This document shows positions 10,831 to 21,722 of a stretch of 64,000 nt of DNA, in pieces. The stretch lies in NCBI GenBank assembly GCA_963978905.1, contig OZ022258.1, forward strand, positions 39,478,591-39,542,590. The letters are read 5' to 3'. The translations under genes and the position numbers were made by a program. How positions within the stretch are numbered: the stretch's first letter is position 1; each line of letters begins with the position of its first letter. The stretch is from Trichostrongylus colubriformis (taxonomy: Eukaryota > Nematoda > Chromadorea > Rhabditida > Trichostrongylidae). The notes beneath the pieces are model-generated. The model saw nothing but the letters and a program-made list of their open reading frames with translations, was not told where the DNA came from and made no database searches.

Positions 10831-11489
10831 AGGCTTGCATTCAATTCTTCATTTCTTTACAACGTTCCACAGTACAACAGTGTAAGTGGTGATGCTAATC
10901 GTACAGAAGTTAGTGATCGGTATCTTTGCTTCTTGCCAAAAACCAATGATAAGCCCGTTTCAGTCACTGCTCCATGATGCCACAGCTATCGTCCGAATCG
11001 CAATGGACGAGGTTTCTCGTGTCTGAAACTGTTGAATGAAACTAGCTTTCTGCCTTTGGAGAAGACCATCATTCAGTGGGAAAAGTAAGGCTGTGGCTGT
11101 GTTGTATTCCAGGACCCTGTCTCAAAGTCCCCACATCTTTTCCACCTCCATCGCCGAAGAAAGAGGAGAGGGGTGTTGGAGCAAGCCTACAATCCCCCTT
11201 CTCGTGAAAATGCGATCCTCTCCCCTACGCCATAGCATTCACACCTTGTAATTGATCAGGCTAAATGCAGATGACCTATAATATTACAAATTGTTAGTTC
11301 TATGAGGCTTCTGAAAGTACATACATATGTCTGGTGGTTATTATTCGTGAATTACGTGTTTGACGGAACTGTAATCATGAAGGTAAAGAAGAAGTTATCA
11401 TCAAGAAGGTGAGCTTTAAGAGAAGAATCGAAACATGGCCATTCATCGTTCGAAATGTGGCGCTCACTCATCTTCGTTCGCATATGGCT

Positions 11490-11755
11490 CGGACAAATGA
11501 TAGTGATGATTTTTAAAGATCATAACTCAGCAACGAATCAACGAAAATGGACGCGCGAGATATCGTTGAAATGAGTATAAAAAGCTCTTCAGAATACGGT
11601 CAAAGAAACACTTCAAACTAGTTTCATTATGCCACCATGCCGCATGGTTTTAAGCCGTCCAGAGACCACATCCGCAACGTCATTCTCTGTCTACCGCTAC
11701 CTGGCGAAAAAGCCGCGGATATCGACAGACGCCTAGAGGAAGCTTACAAGGGGTA
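11490..11755 (+). mobile_element. 5' fragment of the 0.9-kb mariner family
   Basis: From CGGACAAATGATAGTGATGA on, this matches the 5' part of the elements at 40238-41135 (+) and 27936-28834 (-), including GACGCGCGAG, GAGTATAAAAAGCTCTTC and the transposase start reading MPHGFKPSRDHIRNVI. Homology stops at about 11755, and the outer TIR is missing. It is a third, truncated member of that family. Confidence 0.7.
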
Positions 11756-11875
11756 TTGGTCTTTATGTCTGCCTGTCCGCAGGTGAGTAGTTGTGATTAG
11801 GGATGACTACGAGTGCGAGTGCTGGACTATCAATTTAAGTCCACATTATCGTTGTGATAACACCTCCTACTTGTA

Positions 11876-13125
11876 TTAGGTTGTCCGAAAAGGGATTCGT
11901 CGGTAACTTTATTACAAATCAATATCATTTACTATAATATTCGCCATTGTGTTCCTTCACATACTGCCATCTTTGCGGCAGAGATCTGATTCCATTAGCA
12001 AAGAACTCCGGAGGCTTCGACTTCAAGAAGTTGTTGACAGCTAATTCGACGTCCTCCCGATTGGTGAATTTTTTTCCAGCAAAAGAGGATTGAAGAGAAT
12101 GAAATATGTGGAAGTCTGATGGAGCGAGATCTGGTGAGTACGGTGGATGGGGTACAAGTTCGATCTCCAGCTCTCTCAGCTTACTCTGAGTCCTTTTCGA
12201 CGTGTGTGGCCTGGCGTTATCCATGAGGAGTAGGATTTTGCCTCTCCCACGACGGCGACTACGCAGAATATCAGCTACTCTTTCCAGCCAGCTGAGTACA
12301 GAATCTTTAAGAGTCGACCATAGAACCAGTTGGAACCAGTTCCCAACACACCGGGCCTTTAATATCCCACCAGTATGAGAGCAACTCATTCTTGTCATGA
12401 TCGGGATGTTTCGGCTGTGGTTTCGGCAATTCATCGAAGTCGACCCAATGTTTTCGGCGCACCGTGTTATCGTAGACACAATACTTCTCATCCATGGTAA
12501 CGATGGAGTCGATCCAGGAAAGCGTGCGATGACGGCTGAGCAGAGAAGTGCACACTTCAACACGCTTCTTCTTGTCGTGAGGGCTGAGAGCGTGCGGAAG
12601 AACCCGAGGCAACTTTGCCACTTTACCTGACGCACGAAGAACATCGTGTACCGTGGATTTAGGAGCACCCGAGGAGGTGGCAAGCTCGCGCACTGTAACG
12701 TTAGGTCGTTCCTCACAGATGGCAAGTATGAGCTGCTTCTTTCGCGTCAGTGGACGTCCTGAACGACTACAGTCTTCGAGACATTTCCCTCCTTTGTCGA
12801 ACTTGCCGTACCACCTGAAGCACGTCGCTCGAGAAGGTGCTTGATCCTTCATTTCTTCCAGCAAAAGCCGATGGGCCTCATCCGCGGATTTACCTGAACG
12901 ATAGTGTAGAAGGAGAGCTGCCCGATACAGCTTTTTTTCTCATCCATCTTTAGCACGTTTGTGAAAGATGAAAACAGTATGGACCATATGCCCTTGGTGG
13001 CATATATGTACTGGACTTGAAACACTAAATTCCAGAATTTTGTCCTCTCACGACTTCGACGTCCAAAAATACTTAATGTTGAATCTCACTACTGCATTTG
13101 TCTCATTACTTTTCGGACAACCTAA
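11876..13125 (-). mobile_element. Near-complete mariner transposon (1250 bp)
   Basis: TIRs TTAGGTTGTCCGAAAAG at both ends, flanked by TA (11874-11875 and 13126-13127). The minus-strand transposase runs from ATG at 12945-12947 to a stop near 11925. Seen in order: N-terminal helix-turn-helix part with LHYRSGKSADEAHRLLLEE, a second HTH (TVRELATSSGAPKSTVHDVL), first Asp block VTMDEKYCVY, second MDNARPHTS, third YSPDLAPSDFHIF. The last two catalytic Asp residues have 34 residues between them, the DD34D signature. Two lesions: an A-run near 12937 in codon 5, and a frame change near 12310 between VPTGSMVDS and the next block. It could be mobilised in trans but looks inactive itself. Confidence 0.93.
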
Positions 13126-13127
13126 TA

Positions 13128-14434
13128 TAAACACCTACCACGTACACCCGCAGCCATTCTGCGTTGAGAGCATACACATTCTGTCGACAGACTTTTCCTC
13201 TAACTTGCTGATACCGCTATCACTGTAATCTCGTGTACACCCAAAGTTGCCTCAGTTCAGGGTCTGTTCATCTAAGGTGAGAAAAGTCTCCTTGGAAATC
13301 AATTTATCCTCTTAGACAGCATATCCTTTTGCGGACGAGATTATGACGCCATTCTCGTCGCGGTCTAAGAAAATGCGCGTGTGACGAAAACATCACGAGA
13401 TTAAACAGGATACCGCGAATTATTAACTATTTCTCGGGAGACATTACAAGTCTGCGGTTTGTGTAGTGACTCATAAATTATTCGCTTACCATAAGAGCAT
13501 GCGGTATACGGAAAATTCACAGCAATATCTGCTAGGTTTGAATGAGGGCTTTGTTCGATGCTTTTTCTCGGCTCCTCAAAGTTCGTGAAGCAATTTTCTA
13601 AGAGAAAGTGGGAATGTAAGAAAATGAGAGCGTGAATTAATCACTCCAAAGACAAAAGCGGCCTTTTTGGTGCTATGATAATGAGGTTTCAATTGGAGTA
13701 AATTAGACCGATTCTTCCGCATTTGCATCCCTCTATATTTCTATAGAAAACCCTAGATCCACTTCAATCCTACATCAATTAGGTGTCAAAAGATGGAGAG
13801 AGATAAATAAAACATGTTTCTGTGTGAAATATGCTGTATTGCTTCTCTCCCGTGACACTCCCTGCGGTTTAAATGCACCTCCTAAAAACTAGTTCAATTC
13901 TAACTTTGATCATTGGTTTAATCTACATCTATAATACAAATCATGCAAAACTTAATTTGAAGCTTTGTATGACTAATGCGCTTCAGTACGCTAATGCGCG
14001 AAAATATTTCCCTAGACTAATTGAGCTTTTGCTCGCTAGGACTGCATCGTGGCTTCTTAGGGATTCATTGAAACTCCATTCACCATGGTCGGATCAGCTG
14101 CGATGAGAAGCCATAATGCACATGTAATCGGGATGATTAGCATGAACATCTCCTAAGAATAACTTCAGCTATAGTCATGAGAGTTTATCTAGTCCGAAGC
14201 TGACTACACGTAATTCTAATCCTTCTGCTGAATACTTTGTACGAACTAATCTACTGCACTGATTCTCACTGGGGAGATGCAGTGTGACTCGGATGAGTCA
14301 TCCTAAGGGTAAAAGCTTGGCATAGGGGTGCAAAGTGCGATATGCGATCTCTTCGACACCATGCTGGACGATCTCGATACCCCATTCCGTCTGATAGCAA
14401 AGGCTCCCATAAAACTTGAACGACAAAGAACTGA
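13128..14434. other. Intergenic, no gene seen
   Basis: AT-rich, with no supported exon or repeat. A frame at 13873-14106 has no motif. Confidence 0.4.
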
Positions 14435-14656
14435 GGTGTATGCCATTAGGACAGGAAATTCGCGTGGCCGCATTTACAGCACGACGTGATGGTGCGAGCT
14501 ATAGGAGCCGTATTGGTTGAGTCCAGAAGCGACTACACCCAGAATAAGGCGTGGAACACCGTCATCGCTTCAGGACCAATCCGAACGGCGTCCATATCTC
14601 GCACTATCGCGTTGCACACCGAACGGCGAGATTTTTCTGTCCTCGTGGCATACACC
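14435..14656. mobile_element. hAT-like MITE (222 bp)
   Basis: Inverted ends GGTGTATGCCATTAGGACAG (left) and, read in reverse, GGTGTATGCCACGAGGACAG (right). The interior block GTGCGAGCTAT, then GGTTGAGTCC, then GCGACTACAC, recurs in the elements at 19195, 21484 and 34880 (reversed in the last). No coding capacity. Family assignment rests on the 8-bp duplication of the copy at 21484. Confidence 0.65.
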
Positions 14657-14899
14657 GAGGAACACCGCAGTCAGTGGGCGACGACAAATAACCTGTTTGT
14701 AGCCCAAGAGCTCGTCCACTCGTGCTGTAAAAGCTGTCACATACATGGATAACCACTGCGAACAAAACTTCAGCTCAGAGGAGACATTTTGCGAAACTAG
14801 CATCGAAAAAGCGTGCAGTGGGACTTTATCGAAGTTTCATCGTGCTTCACTTCAAGCGAGGCAAAGTGCGCGGCTGGCCGGGAGGGCTTCTCGTCGCGT

Positions 14900-15069
14900 T
14901 CATTCATCCCTCAGTGCCACAGATGAATAGGGAGCGGCAGCACTCGAGTTTTTGGCAGTTTCTTCTACTCCTCTCTTCACTGTTGTTGCACCTATTGGCC
15001 TCGTGAGCTTATTTCACAATCGACCAAAATTTTCTGCCGGTGGCTTCTTTAGAGCGCTATTTACTCCCT
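14900..15069 (+). mobile_element. Diverged 3' fragment of the 540-bp TTAA family
   Basis: Weak but ordered similarity to 45560-45700 (reverse) and 5590-5722: CTCGAGTTTTTGGC, then CTTCACTGTTGTTG, then AATTTTC, ending in CCCTTTAA. Its terminal TTAA (15070-15073) is the same TTAA that starts the fold-back element at 15074. Confidence 0.45.
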
Positions 15070-15073
15070 TTAA

Positions 15074-15498
15074 AGGAATCGTCCACGGAAAATGGGTTTT
15101 TGTGTTACCCATGTATTTATGTTGTATTTGCCTAATGTTGGCCTCATACAAAATTTCAGGTGAAAAAATGTGAATCTGGCTGAGATACAGCACCACAAAG
15201 TGCGGTCCCAGTGGGCGGGGCCTCCGTGTTAAAGCCTCGTACCGCATCCGCCGTGGTCTGAAACGCATTGTAGGAACAGAAGGTTACGTAAACAGTCCCA
15301 CTCTCCATTCCCAACGGCGGCGGAAGACGGGACGAGGCTTTTACACGGAGGCCCCGCCCACTGGGACCGCACTTTGTGGTGCTGTATGTCAGCCAGATTC
15401 ACATTTTTTCGCATGAAATTTTGCATGAGGCCAACATTAGGGAAATACAACATAAATATATGGATAACACAGAAACTCATTTTCCGTGGACGATTCCT
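15074..15498. mobile_element. Fold-back TTAA MITE, copy 1 (425 bp)
   Basis: Flanked by TTAA at 15070-15073 and 15499-15502. Ends are AGGAATCGTCCACGGAAAA in inverted orientation, and the inverted arms run about 170 bases each (including GTGCGGTCCCAGTGGGCGGG), so the whole element can fold into one long hairpin with a loop around 15265-15335. Copy 2 at 20470-20894 has exactly the same length. No coding frame of its own; both-strand ORFs simply mirror the palindrome. Confidence 0.88.
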
Positions 15499-15502
15499 TT
15501 AA

Positions 15503-16365
15503 GTTTAAAGGGATATCGCCTTTACAGTCTCACTTGTCTAGAGAATTGACTACTTTGGTCAGATCTTGAACAAAAGTGATAACGTGCCCAGATACAAAGT
15601 TTCCGAGATGCTTCATGATATAGTTAGTTAAGTGAGATTTTCGGAAGGGAAATACGACGGCATCGAAAGCAATAAAAATGGGGATTTTGAACATGAAAGT
15701 TCAATGAAAAAGCGTATTGTGGGAGTCTAATGGAGATGCGGGAGAGGGGAGACTTGTCTTTGGCTTTGTGTGAACATTGAAAAACCATGAATATGGTAGA
15801 GAAGGGACTTGAAACAAAAAGACAAGTAGGAAACAAGGCACTTACCTTATAACTTCATCGGGACTTCGTTCTTGGCGCGTGATCGCATCATCGTCGTCGA
15901 AGAATATGCGCCTGTAGCGGGGGAAGGCAACTGGAAATGAAAGCGTTTCTGATTTAAGAAGTGTATGAATGAGGTTGTAGTATAAAGTTGTAACCTAAAA
16001 GGTCTTTGAATGGCAAACAAAAAATAAGTCAGATCGATGTTTTTTGAAATGTCCAGTAACACAGGAGTGGTGTAGAATTGGCAAGAGGGAGTTTCTAAAA
16101 GCGCCTGGTCCATTATCACAGCTCAACAGACCAAGAAATAACGTCCGTACCTTTAGAAGTGGTTAACTGGTACCATTGCGGCCTGAGAGGCATAGAGACT
16201 GACCAGGAATATCGTCTCGCCTCTGCAAGTCATTGTGTTCACAAACGGGATATAGCAAAAGCCTTCACAACTCTCAAGGGCTGGTTTCATTTTTAAGTTG
16301 CGTTAATCGTGACCCTCCGTTAGTATGAGAGAGAAATACGATAAGGAAATTAGAGTGCAGATTTA
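15503..16365. other. Intergenic, no gene seen
   Basis: Minus-strand frames at 15624-15836 and 15847-16119 lack any motif or convincing splice context. Confidence 0.35.
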
Positions 16366-16799
16366 GAGGAATCGGGAGGAGTCTAGAGAGAGAGGAAGAT
16401 GGAACGAAATGATCGGTTTGAAACAAATATTTGAGGTTAAAAGCGATCGGGAGGAGCCCGGATTCATAGCGCGACGTTGTGGCCTGTATTCGCATCTCCC
16501 GCGCATCAAAGTGCTACATCACCTTTCTGAGTTGTCTGCTGGCGGAGATGTCATTTGTTGTCTCGTAGGGTGTATTTCATTCATTCATGATGATGTCAGA
16601 TAAGTGGAACAACAAACGGCAGCGATCAAGTGAAACAATGAATGGGAGAATAAGCGAAAAAGGTATTCGTGACAGAAGAAACCCATTAAATTCACACTTG
16701 ACTTCCTAGCAAGGTGTCGTGCGTGCAATGTCTGCAACCTAACGAACTGCAAACGTTACGAGGCCTTACCGTAGGCCACAATTGCCCTCTCTCGGTCCT
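16366..16799 (+). mobile_element. TTAA MITE, 425-460-bp family, degenerate copy
   Basis: Starts AGGAATCGGGAGGAGTC after a damaged TTAG and ends TCTCGGTCC before TTAA (16800-16803). The interior shares GCGATCGGGAGGAG, GTATTTCATTCATTC, GATAAGTGGAACAACA and AGGTGTCGTGCGTGCAA with copies at 17869, 20017 and 39226. No coding frame. Confidence 0.65.
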
Positions 16800-16803
16800 T
16801 TAA

Positions 16804-17864
16804 GGGCCGTGGCATGGATAACAAGTGTCCTAAACTCATTCACTTAATTAAATCTGCTGGCCAATATTTTCGTTTTCGGTGGTTTGCGTCACGTTCTCCC
16901 GCGTCCGCGTGCTCTCTTTTCTTTACACCTCTTTTCCTCTACACTCGACGATCCACGACTCTTCATTTTTTACCATAGGGTGCTCATTATTCAATGTTTC
17001 AGCAGTTGTTCTTCAGATTTTCTCTCTGATAATTCTAAACGCCCAAATTCCTTTTTGAAATGTTTGCCACACTCAGTTCCTACTGAGGACCCAGGTAATA
17101 CTGCGCAACTGGCTCGCACGATCACGTCGCGCCCTAGCCACGCGAATTTTCCGTGCTAATAGCACACAACCATTTTCAACGGGCATCGCACTTTTTAAGG
17201 AGACTGATCAGTGACGCACACTTCATTTTGGTGTTCATTGTTTGAGTTCGGATTATCGCTGTACTGAAAACCTCTAGCTTGGCGATTATCGTTCTTTGTC
17301 TGTTTTTATTTGTTATCCGATGAATCCGATTGAATGCACCATCAAAGGTTTAGAAGACAGGATGTGTGGCAAGTGTTGGTGATCAGTATGGGGTTGGATT
17401 ACCCACGGGTGCATTTGTTTCATGAGACTTTCCACTTACTATTGGCTTCGAGATATTAGCTTCGTAGTTGAACCACTTATGACAAAGGTTAAGGCTAAAA
17501 ATGAATACTAGTATTTGTGGACCTAAATATTTACTAAAGTTCGATGTATATCATATAAATAGTTGTTGTAACATCTTTCAATTATACACATTCTGCAACT
17601 GAAAGCGGATAGGATTCATAGAATAGGTGGAAGCTGGTTACGGTAGCAAATAATAACATAAAATTTTAGTCTCATGAGATGCTAATTTCGTCGTTAAAAG
17701 TGAATTGCCTCCTCAAGTAAAGTAGAAAGAGCGAAAGCGCGTGCTAGATGGTAGGAGGAAAATCCCATTTGTCGAACTTTCGACCATTCATTCCGTTCTT
17801 TCCCTCCCGTTGCACTACTTCTCATCACCTTTACTTGTGTTTCCTACATCAGCCTGAGCTACTC
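16804..17864. other. Intergenic, no gene seen
   Basis: A plus-strand frame at 16884-17159 ends close to a GTAATA donor-like site but shows no motif. The rest is AT-rich without features. Confidence 0.35.
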
Positions 17865-17868
17865 TTAA

Positions 17869-18326
17869 AGGAACCGGGAGGGGGTCCGAAACAAGAGAAA
17901 CATACAAAGAAATGAGCATTTCGTAACGAACACTTAAGGTTTGAAGCGATAATCGGTGAAAAAACCCGAATTCAAAAGTGCATCGCTGCGGTGTGTATTC
18001 GCGCCTCATTCGCATCATCGCACTGGCGTTCCGAGTTGTCCGCTGTAGGAGACGGCCGCGGGCCAACTTTAGTTGTAGCACCTGACTCCCAGCGCAGTGG
18101 AGTGGCCATTCCCAACTACATTAACATTCATGTAAGTACATCTAGAAACAATATAAGAAAGAACAAAGGAGAAGATAAAAGGAATGAACAACTTTATAAT
18201 GGAAACATCTTCTCTTGGCACCATGCCAAGGCGTCAAATTGGCGAGTTTGTGCAATGGCGGCCACTTGAACTCGTCCACACTACGTCTGTTCTACCGTAA
18301 GCCAAAATTACTCCCTTACGGTGTCT
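17869..18326 (+). mobile_element. TTAA MITE, 425-460-bp family (458 bp)
   Basis: TTAA at 17865-17868 and 18327-18330. Left end AGGAACCGGGAGGGGGTCC; the right end read in reverse starts AGACACCGTAAGGGAG. Shares AACGAACACTTAAGG, GATAATCGGTGA and GTTGTCCGCT with the copy at 39226-39648. Confidence 0.75.
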
Positions 18327-18379
18327 TTAACGGTTTCGCTCAAGCACTATACGCTGCCGGGAATGAGCTGTGGAATTCC

Positions 18380-18802
18380 TAGGTGGAGATATCACAAAAT
18401 CCGACATCAACAAAAAGGATTTATCTATTCCCAAAGACCCTATAGGGGACCAAGCTTCGTTCGCTCATCTTCGAATGCGTGAATAAAGTTACTCGGTGTT
18501 TTGTCTCGGTACTAGAACTTTTGCAAAACTATTCCACGAGGATGTCAGCATGTGCCAGTGATGCCATTGTTGAAATCTCTGTCAGATCGATCCGAACTCA
18601 CAGTTAAAAAGGGGAAGAAACTTTCAGCGGAAGACTCTATCTTACACGTTCCCAGCCGCATGCTTCGAGCGACGTCTTCGTAGCAATTACCTCAGGAAGA
18701 CACGTTAAGGCAACTGGTCGTAACCCCCATAAAGTGTTTCAAGCAAAGCTAACATTGTCTAATCTCGACATCGCATGGGAAATGCCGCTTCGCAGCCGCG
18801 AT
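18380..18802 (+). CDS. Macroglobulin/TEP-like exons, upstream group
   Basis: Clearest part is 18628-18802, preceded by the acceptor AAACTTTCAG. It reads GRLYLTRSQPHASS, then DVFVAITSGRHVKATGR and VFQAKLTLSNLDIAWEMP, and stops at 18803-18805. Known: alpha-2-macroglobulin, CD109 and TEP proteins have a strand pattern of the type Y.V.SRG.I...G....F.L..E.SW between their MG4 and MG6 domains, which this resembles. Upstream, 18387-18470 gives an open frame (GDITKSDINKKDLSIPKDP) that may be a preceding exon. I see no good donor after 18802. Weak similarity judged by eye; could also be a decayed gene. Confidence 0.33.
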
Positions 18803-19194
18803 TAACGAAGCAGCTTTCATGAAAAAATGGGTTGGACTCACATTTCATGCACTCAAAGATTGAGAACTGGACATAATAAGTGAATCAATACCAAAGTATA
18901 GTGATAGTGGGCCGACAAAAATAAATAATAATAGAAAACTGCGAAAAGCAGAAGAACAAGCTCTTTCTAGCCTTGTACAGTGATCTGTGCTCGGATAAAG
19001 AAAAAAATCAAAGCCCTGTACATATAATGCATCTAGGACACCTTTAGTGCTCAAATGAGCCCACTGAAGGTGAGGCTCCCCTGAGCACGGCATAAGGATC
19101 ATTTGAGACGTAACGATGGCTCGTAGAAGACACTCCAAGCGGATCGACTTTTCGGATTCCTATCACTACTCAGATTGTAGCACTAAATCTGCGT

Positions 19195-19395
19195 GTTGTC
19201 ATTAGGACGAAAATTCGCGTGGCCACGTTTGACGCACTTGACGCCACGAAATAGCGCGAGATACGAGCGGCGCACTAGTTGAGTTTTAAAGCGACTACGC
19301 TTAGAACAAGGCATAGAGCACCATTATGCTTGGAAATTCATACAATACGGGAGTACATAGCTCGCACCATCGCGTCGCATACCGAAGACCACCGC
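19195..19395. mobile_element. hAT-like MITE, diverged copy
   Basis: ATTAGGACGAAAATTCGCGT at the left and CGTCGCATACC at the right match the ends of the element at 14435. The interior shares GTTGAGTTTTAAAGCGACTA with it. It lies between the two groups of macroglobulin-like exons. Confidence 0.5.
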
Positions 19396-19593
19396 AATCT
19401 TTTCTATTTCCCATCTATTTTTCTTTCTGTCTATTTTTTGTTACACAATCCGCTAGACCTTCATGAAGAATCAATTAAGGCCGTCATTGATGCAGTTCAG
19501 CCTCAGAGCGTACGTTCACAGAAACGCCTTGCCTGAACAACCTCATCATCAGTGAATTATCCTGGCCCATTATGACATCGCTGGAGCCTTCAG

Positions 19594-19986
19594 TAATCTA
19601 CCAAAACCTCTGTTCCTTTTGCTCCATATGGACTCCCTGGGATATTACCACGACACTTTCCAGATGAGTGATCGAAGTCGTTTAAAGCTGAGTTTATCGG
19701 GAAAGTTTGTTGTTATGCACAAGTTCCCAACGAAGCGTGAAATGATCATGGCCTCCTTCCGTGAAAATTCGATTGTTAGTTTCACTTCAACAACATTCAA
19801 GTGAGTTCTTGTCAGAGTGACTCGGAAGAGGCCTTCGTGAACAAAGAATGACCAAACTGATCTGTAGACGTTGCTTGAATGGCCTCCTCATTCACGGGAT
19901 TGTTTCCACAGTGCGAGCATTGCATCCAACAAGGAGTTTCTAGTAACCATCAACGCGCGTGCTGCTGTGGCCACCATAGATCGCGG
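19594..19986 (+). CDS. Macroglobulin/TEP-like exons, middle pair
   Basis: Two exons in phase. The first, 19594-19800, has acceptor GCCTTCAG and donor GTGAGT and reads LPKPLFLLLHMDSLGYYHD, FVVMHKFPTKREMIMASF and VSFTSTTF. The second, 19912 to about 19985, has acceptor TTTCCACAG and reads ASIASNKEFLVTINARA and AVATIDRGI. Intron 19801-19911 is 111 bases. The end pattern F.V.I.A.....A..DRGI is like the MG6 strand of alpha-2-macroglobulins (usually VA.VD.S). The splice signals and matching phase support a real gene; the family name is inference. The downstream side is interrupted by two MITEs. Confidence 0.42.
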
Positions 19987-20016
19987 TATTTTTTAGCAAA
20001 GATAACTTTGCAGCAC

Positions 20017-20465
20017 AAAGACACCAGGAGAGGGCAATTTTGACTTACGGTGAGACCTACCGTAACGCTTGCAGTTAGTGAGGCAGCGAACATTGCACAC
20101 ACGACACCTTGCTAAGACGTCAAATGTGAATTCAGTGGATTTTTGACAACGAACACCTTTTTTCTTCCCCTTCGCTTATTTTGGCATTCACTGTTTCACT
20201 TGATGCTGCTGTTTTTTGCTTCACTTATTTCACATCATCATGAATAAAAGTAATACACCGTACGAGACACAAATGACATACTCAACAGCGAGCAACTTGG
20301 AAAGGTGATGCTGCAGTTCAAAAGGATGCGCGGGAGATACAGCCCACAACGTCGCGCGTTGGAATTCGGGTTTCTCTAACGATTATCGCTTTTAACCTTG
20401 AGTGTTTGTTTCAAAACAATCACTTCTTCCCATCTTCCTCCTCGCCCCAACCCCTGGCAGTTCCT
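20017..20465 (-). mobile_element. TTAA MITE, 425-460-bp family, reverse copy
   Basis: Reverse-complement copy of the elements at 16366, 17869 and 39226. Its outer end (AAAGACACCAGGAGAGGG) has lost the TTAA. Its inner end reads GGCAGTTCC directly before TTAA at 20466-20469, and that same TTAA begins fold-back copy 2. Confidence 0.7.
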
Positions 20466-20469
20466 TTAA

Positions 20470-20894
20470 AGGAATCGTCCACGGAAAATGAGTTTTTGTG
20501 TTACCCATACGTTTATGTTGTATTTGCCTAATGTGGGCCTCATGCAAAATTTCACGCGAAAAAATGCGAATCTGGCTGAGATACAGCACTACAAAGAGCG
20601 GTCCAGGTGGGCGGGGCCTCCGTGTAAAAGCCTCGTCCCCTCGTCCGCCGTGGTCGGAGACGCATTGTAGGAACAGATGGTTACGTAAACAGCTCCACTC
20701 TCCGTTCCCAACGGCGGCGAACCACGGGACGAGGCTTTTACTTTTAGGCCCCGCCCACTGGGACCGCACTTTGTGGTGCTGTATCTCAGCCAGATTCGCA
20801 TTTTTTCGCATGAAATTTTGCATGAGGCCCACATTAGGCAAATACAACATAAAAATAGGGTAACACAAAAACGCATTTTCCGTGGACGATTCCT
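20470..20894. mobile_element. Fold-back TTAA MITE, copy 2 (425 bp)
   Basis: TTAA at 20466-20469 and 20895-20898. Same termini, same length and same inverted-arm structure as 15074-15498, with few substitutions. ORFs on both strands here are reflections of the palindrome. Confidence 0.88.
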
Positions 20895-20899
20895 TTAAG

Positions 20900-20977
20900 C
20901 GTAGATGGGGATCCCTTGGGAATGTGATAGACCAACTTGATAAAAAGAAGTTATATTCTTCAATCCTCGAGGACTAG
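20900..20977 (+). CDS. Possible continuation exon of the macroglobulin-like gene
   Basis: Right after the fold-back element the sequence TTTAAGCGTAG could serve as acceptor. The frame after it reads WGSLGNVIDQLDKKKLYSSI to a TAG at 20975-20977. Its N..D.LDK..LYS pattern sits where macroglobulins have a short helix after the MG6 strand. Very short and unsupported by a donor, so weak. Confidence 0.22.
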   Translation, partial: RRWGSLGNVIDQLDKKKLYSSILED

Positions 20978-21483
20978 AGGAGTATTCGTCGGACTTATAG
21001 AATCACGATTTGGCTATATCCAAAATTGGAGGGTCAAAAAATCTGAGGTCAAGAAACCGAGTCCAGGTCCAGCAACGATTTTTTTTACATATACCTCACT
21101 AGTAGGTACATAATGAACCTGTTTGTCGGGTTGAAAGCATTCCTCTAAACACCAAGGTTGTCATCTGTGCAGATCAGGTCGCTGCGCAGCCACATGAAGA
21201 ATGTTTCAGTCATGTATAGTATCTACCTCGAAATTATAAAATGGATTTGCGAATGTGAGTTGAAATCACGTGGCATACCTCAAGGGTCAGAACAACGTGG
21301 ACCTACTTATGTATTCTAAACCAGTGATTTTTTTCAAATTTTTTCACGGAGGTATGATACTATTCCGCAAAGTGGGAAGTGCACGGTAAGATGGGCGATG
21401 TGGGTGAGGATGGCGCGAAGGCAGGAGGAAACCAAATCACAGTGTAAGGTGTGGTGATTCGTTCATAAGACATACTTCTCATA
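20978..21483. other. Intergenic or intronic, nothing clear
   Basis: No exon with splice support was found on either strand. Confidence 0.35.
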
Positions 21484-21722
21484 GGGTGTGTACCCTTATG
21501 TCAGGATTTCGCACGGCGACGAGTGGTGCGACGCAGTGTGTGCGAGCTATGCGCGTCGCGGTGGTTCGGTCCCAAAACGATTACACGGTAATGCTATAGA
21601 CGCGATACGCAGTTGACTTGTAATCCCTTCGGGATCCAACAACATGGCGCCTTCAGCTCGTCCGCATTGTTTTGCTTGCGACATGCCGCGGTGCGAAATC
21701 CTGACATAAGGGTACACACCCC
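21484..21722. mobile_element. hAT-like MITE with 8-bp duplication (239 bp)
   Basis: TTCTCATA occurs at both 21476-21483 and 21723-21730. Inverted ends start GGGTGTGTACCCTTATGTCA and extend about 31 bases (through GGATTTCGCAC). An 8-bp duplication with ends this short is typical of hAT elements. The interior is related to the elements at 14435 and 34880. No coding frame. Confidence 0.8.

Noticed and set aside
20392..20876. ORFs of 95-158 codons on both strands
   Set aside because: They lie in the fold-back MITE and mirror each other because the DNA is palindromic; no codon or motif support.
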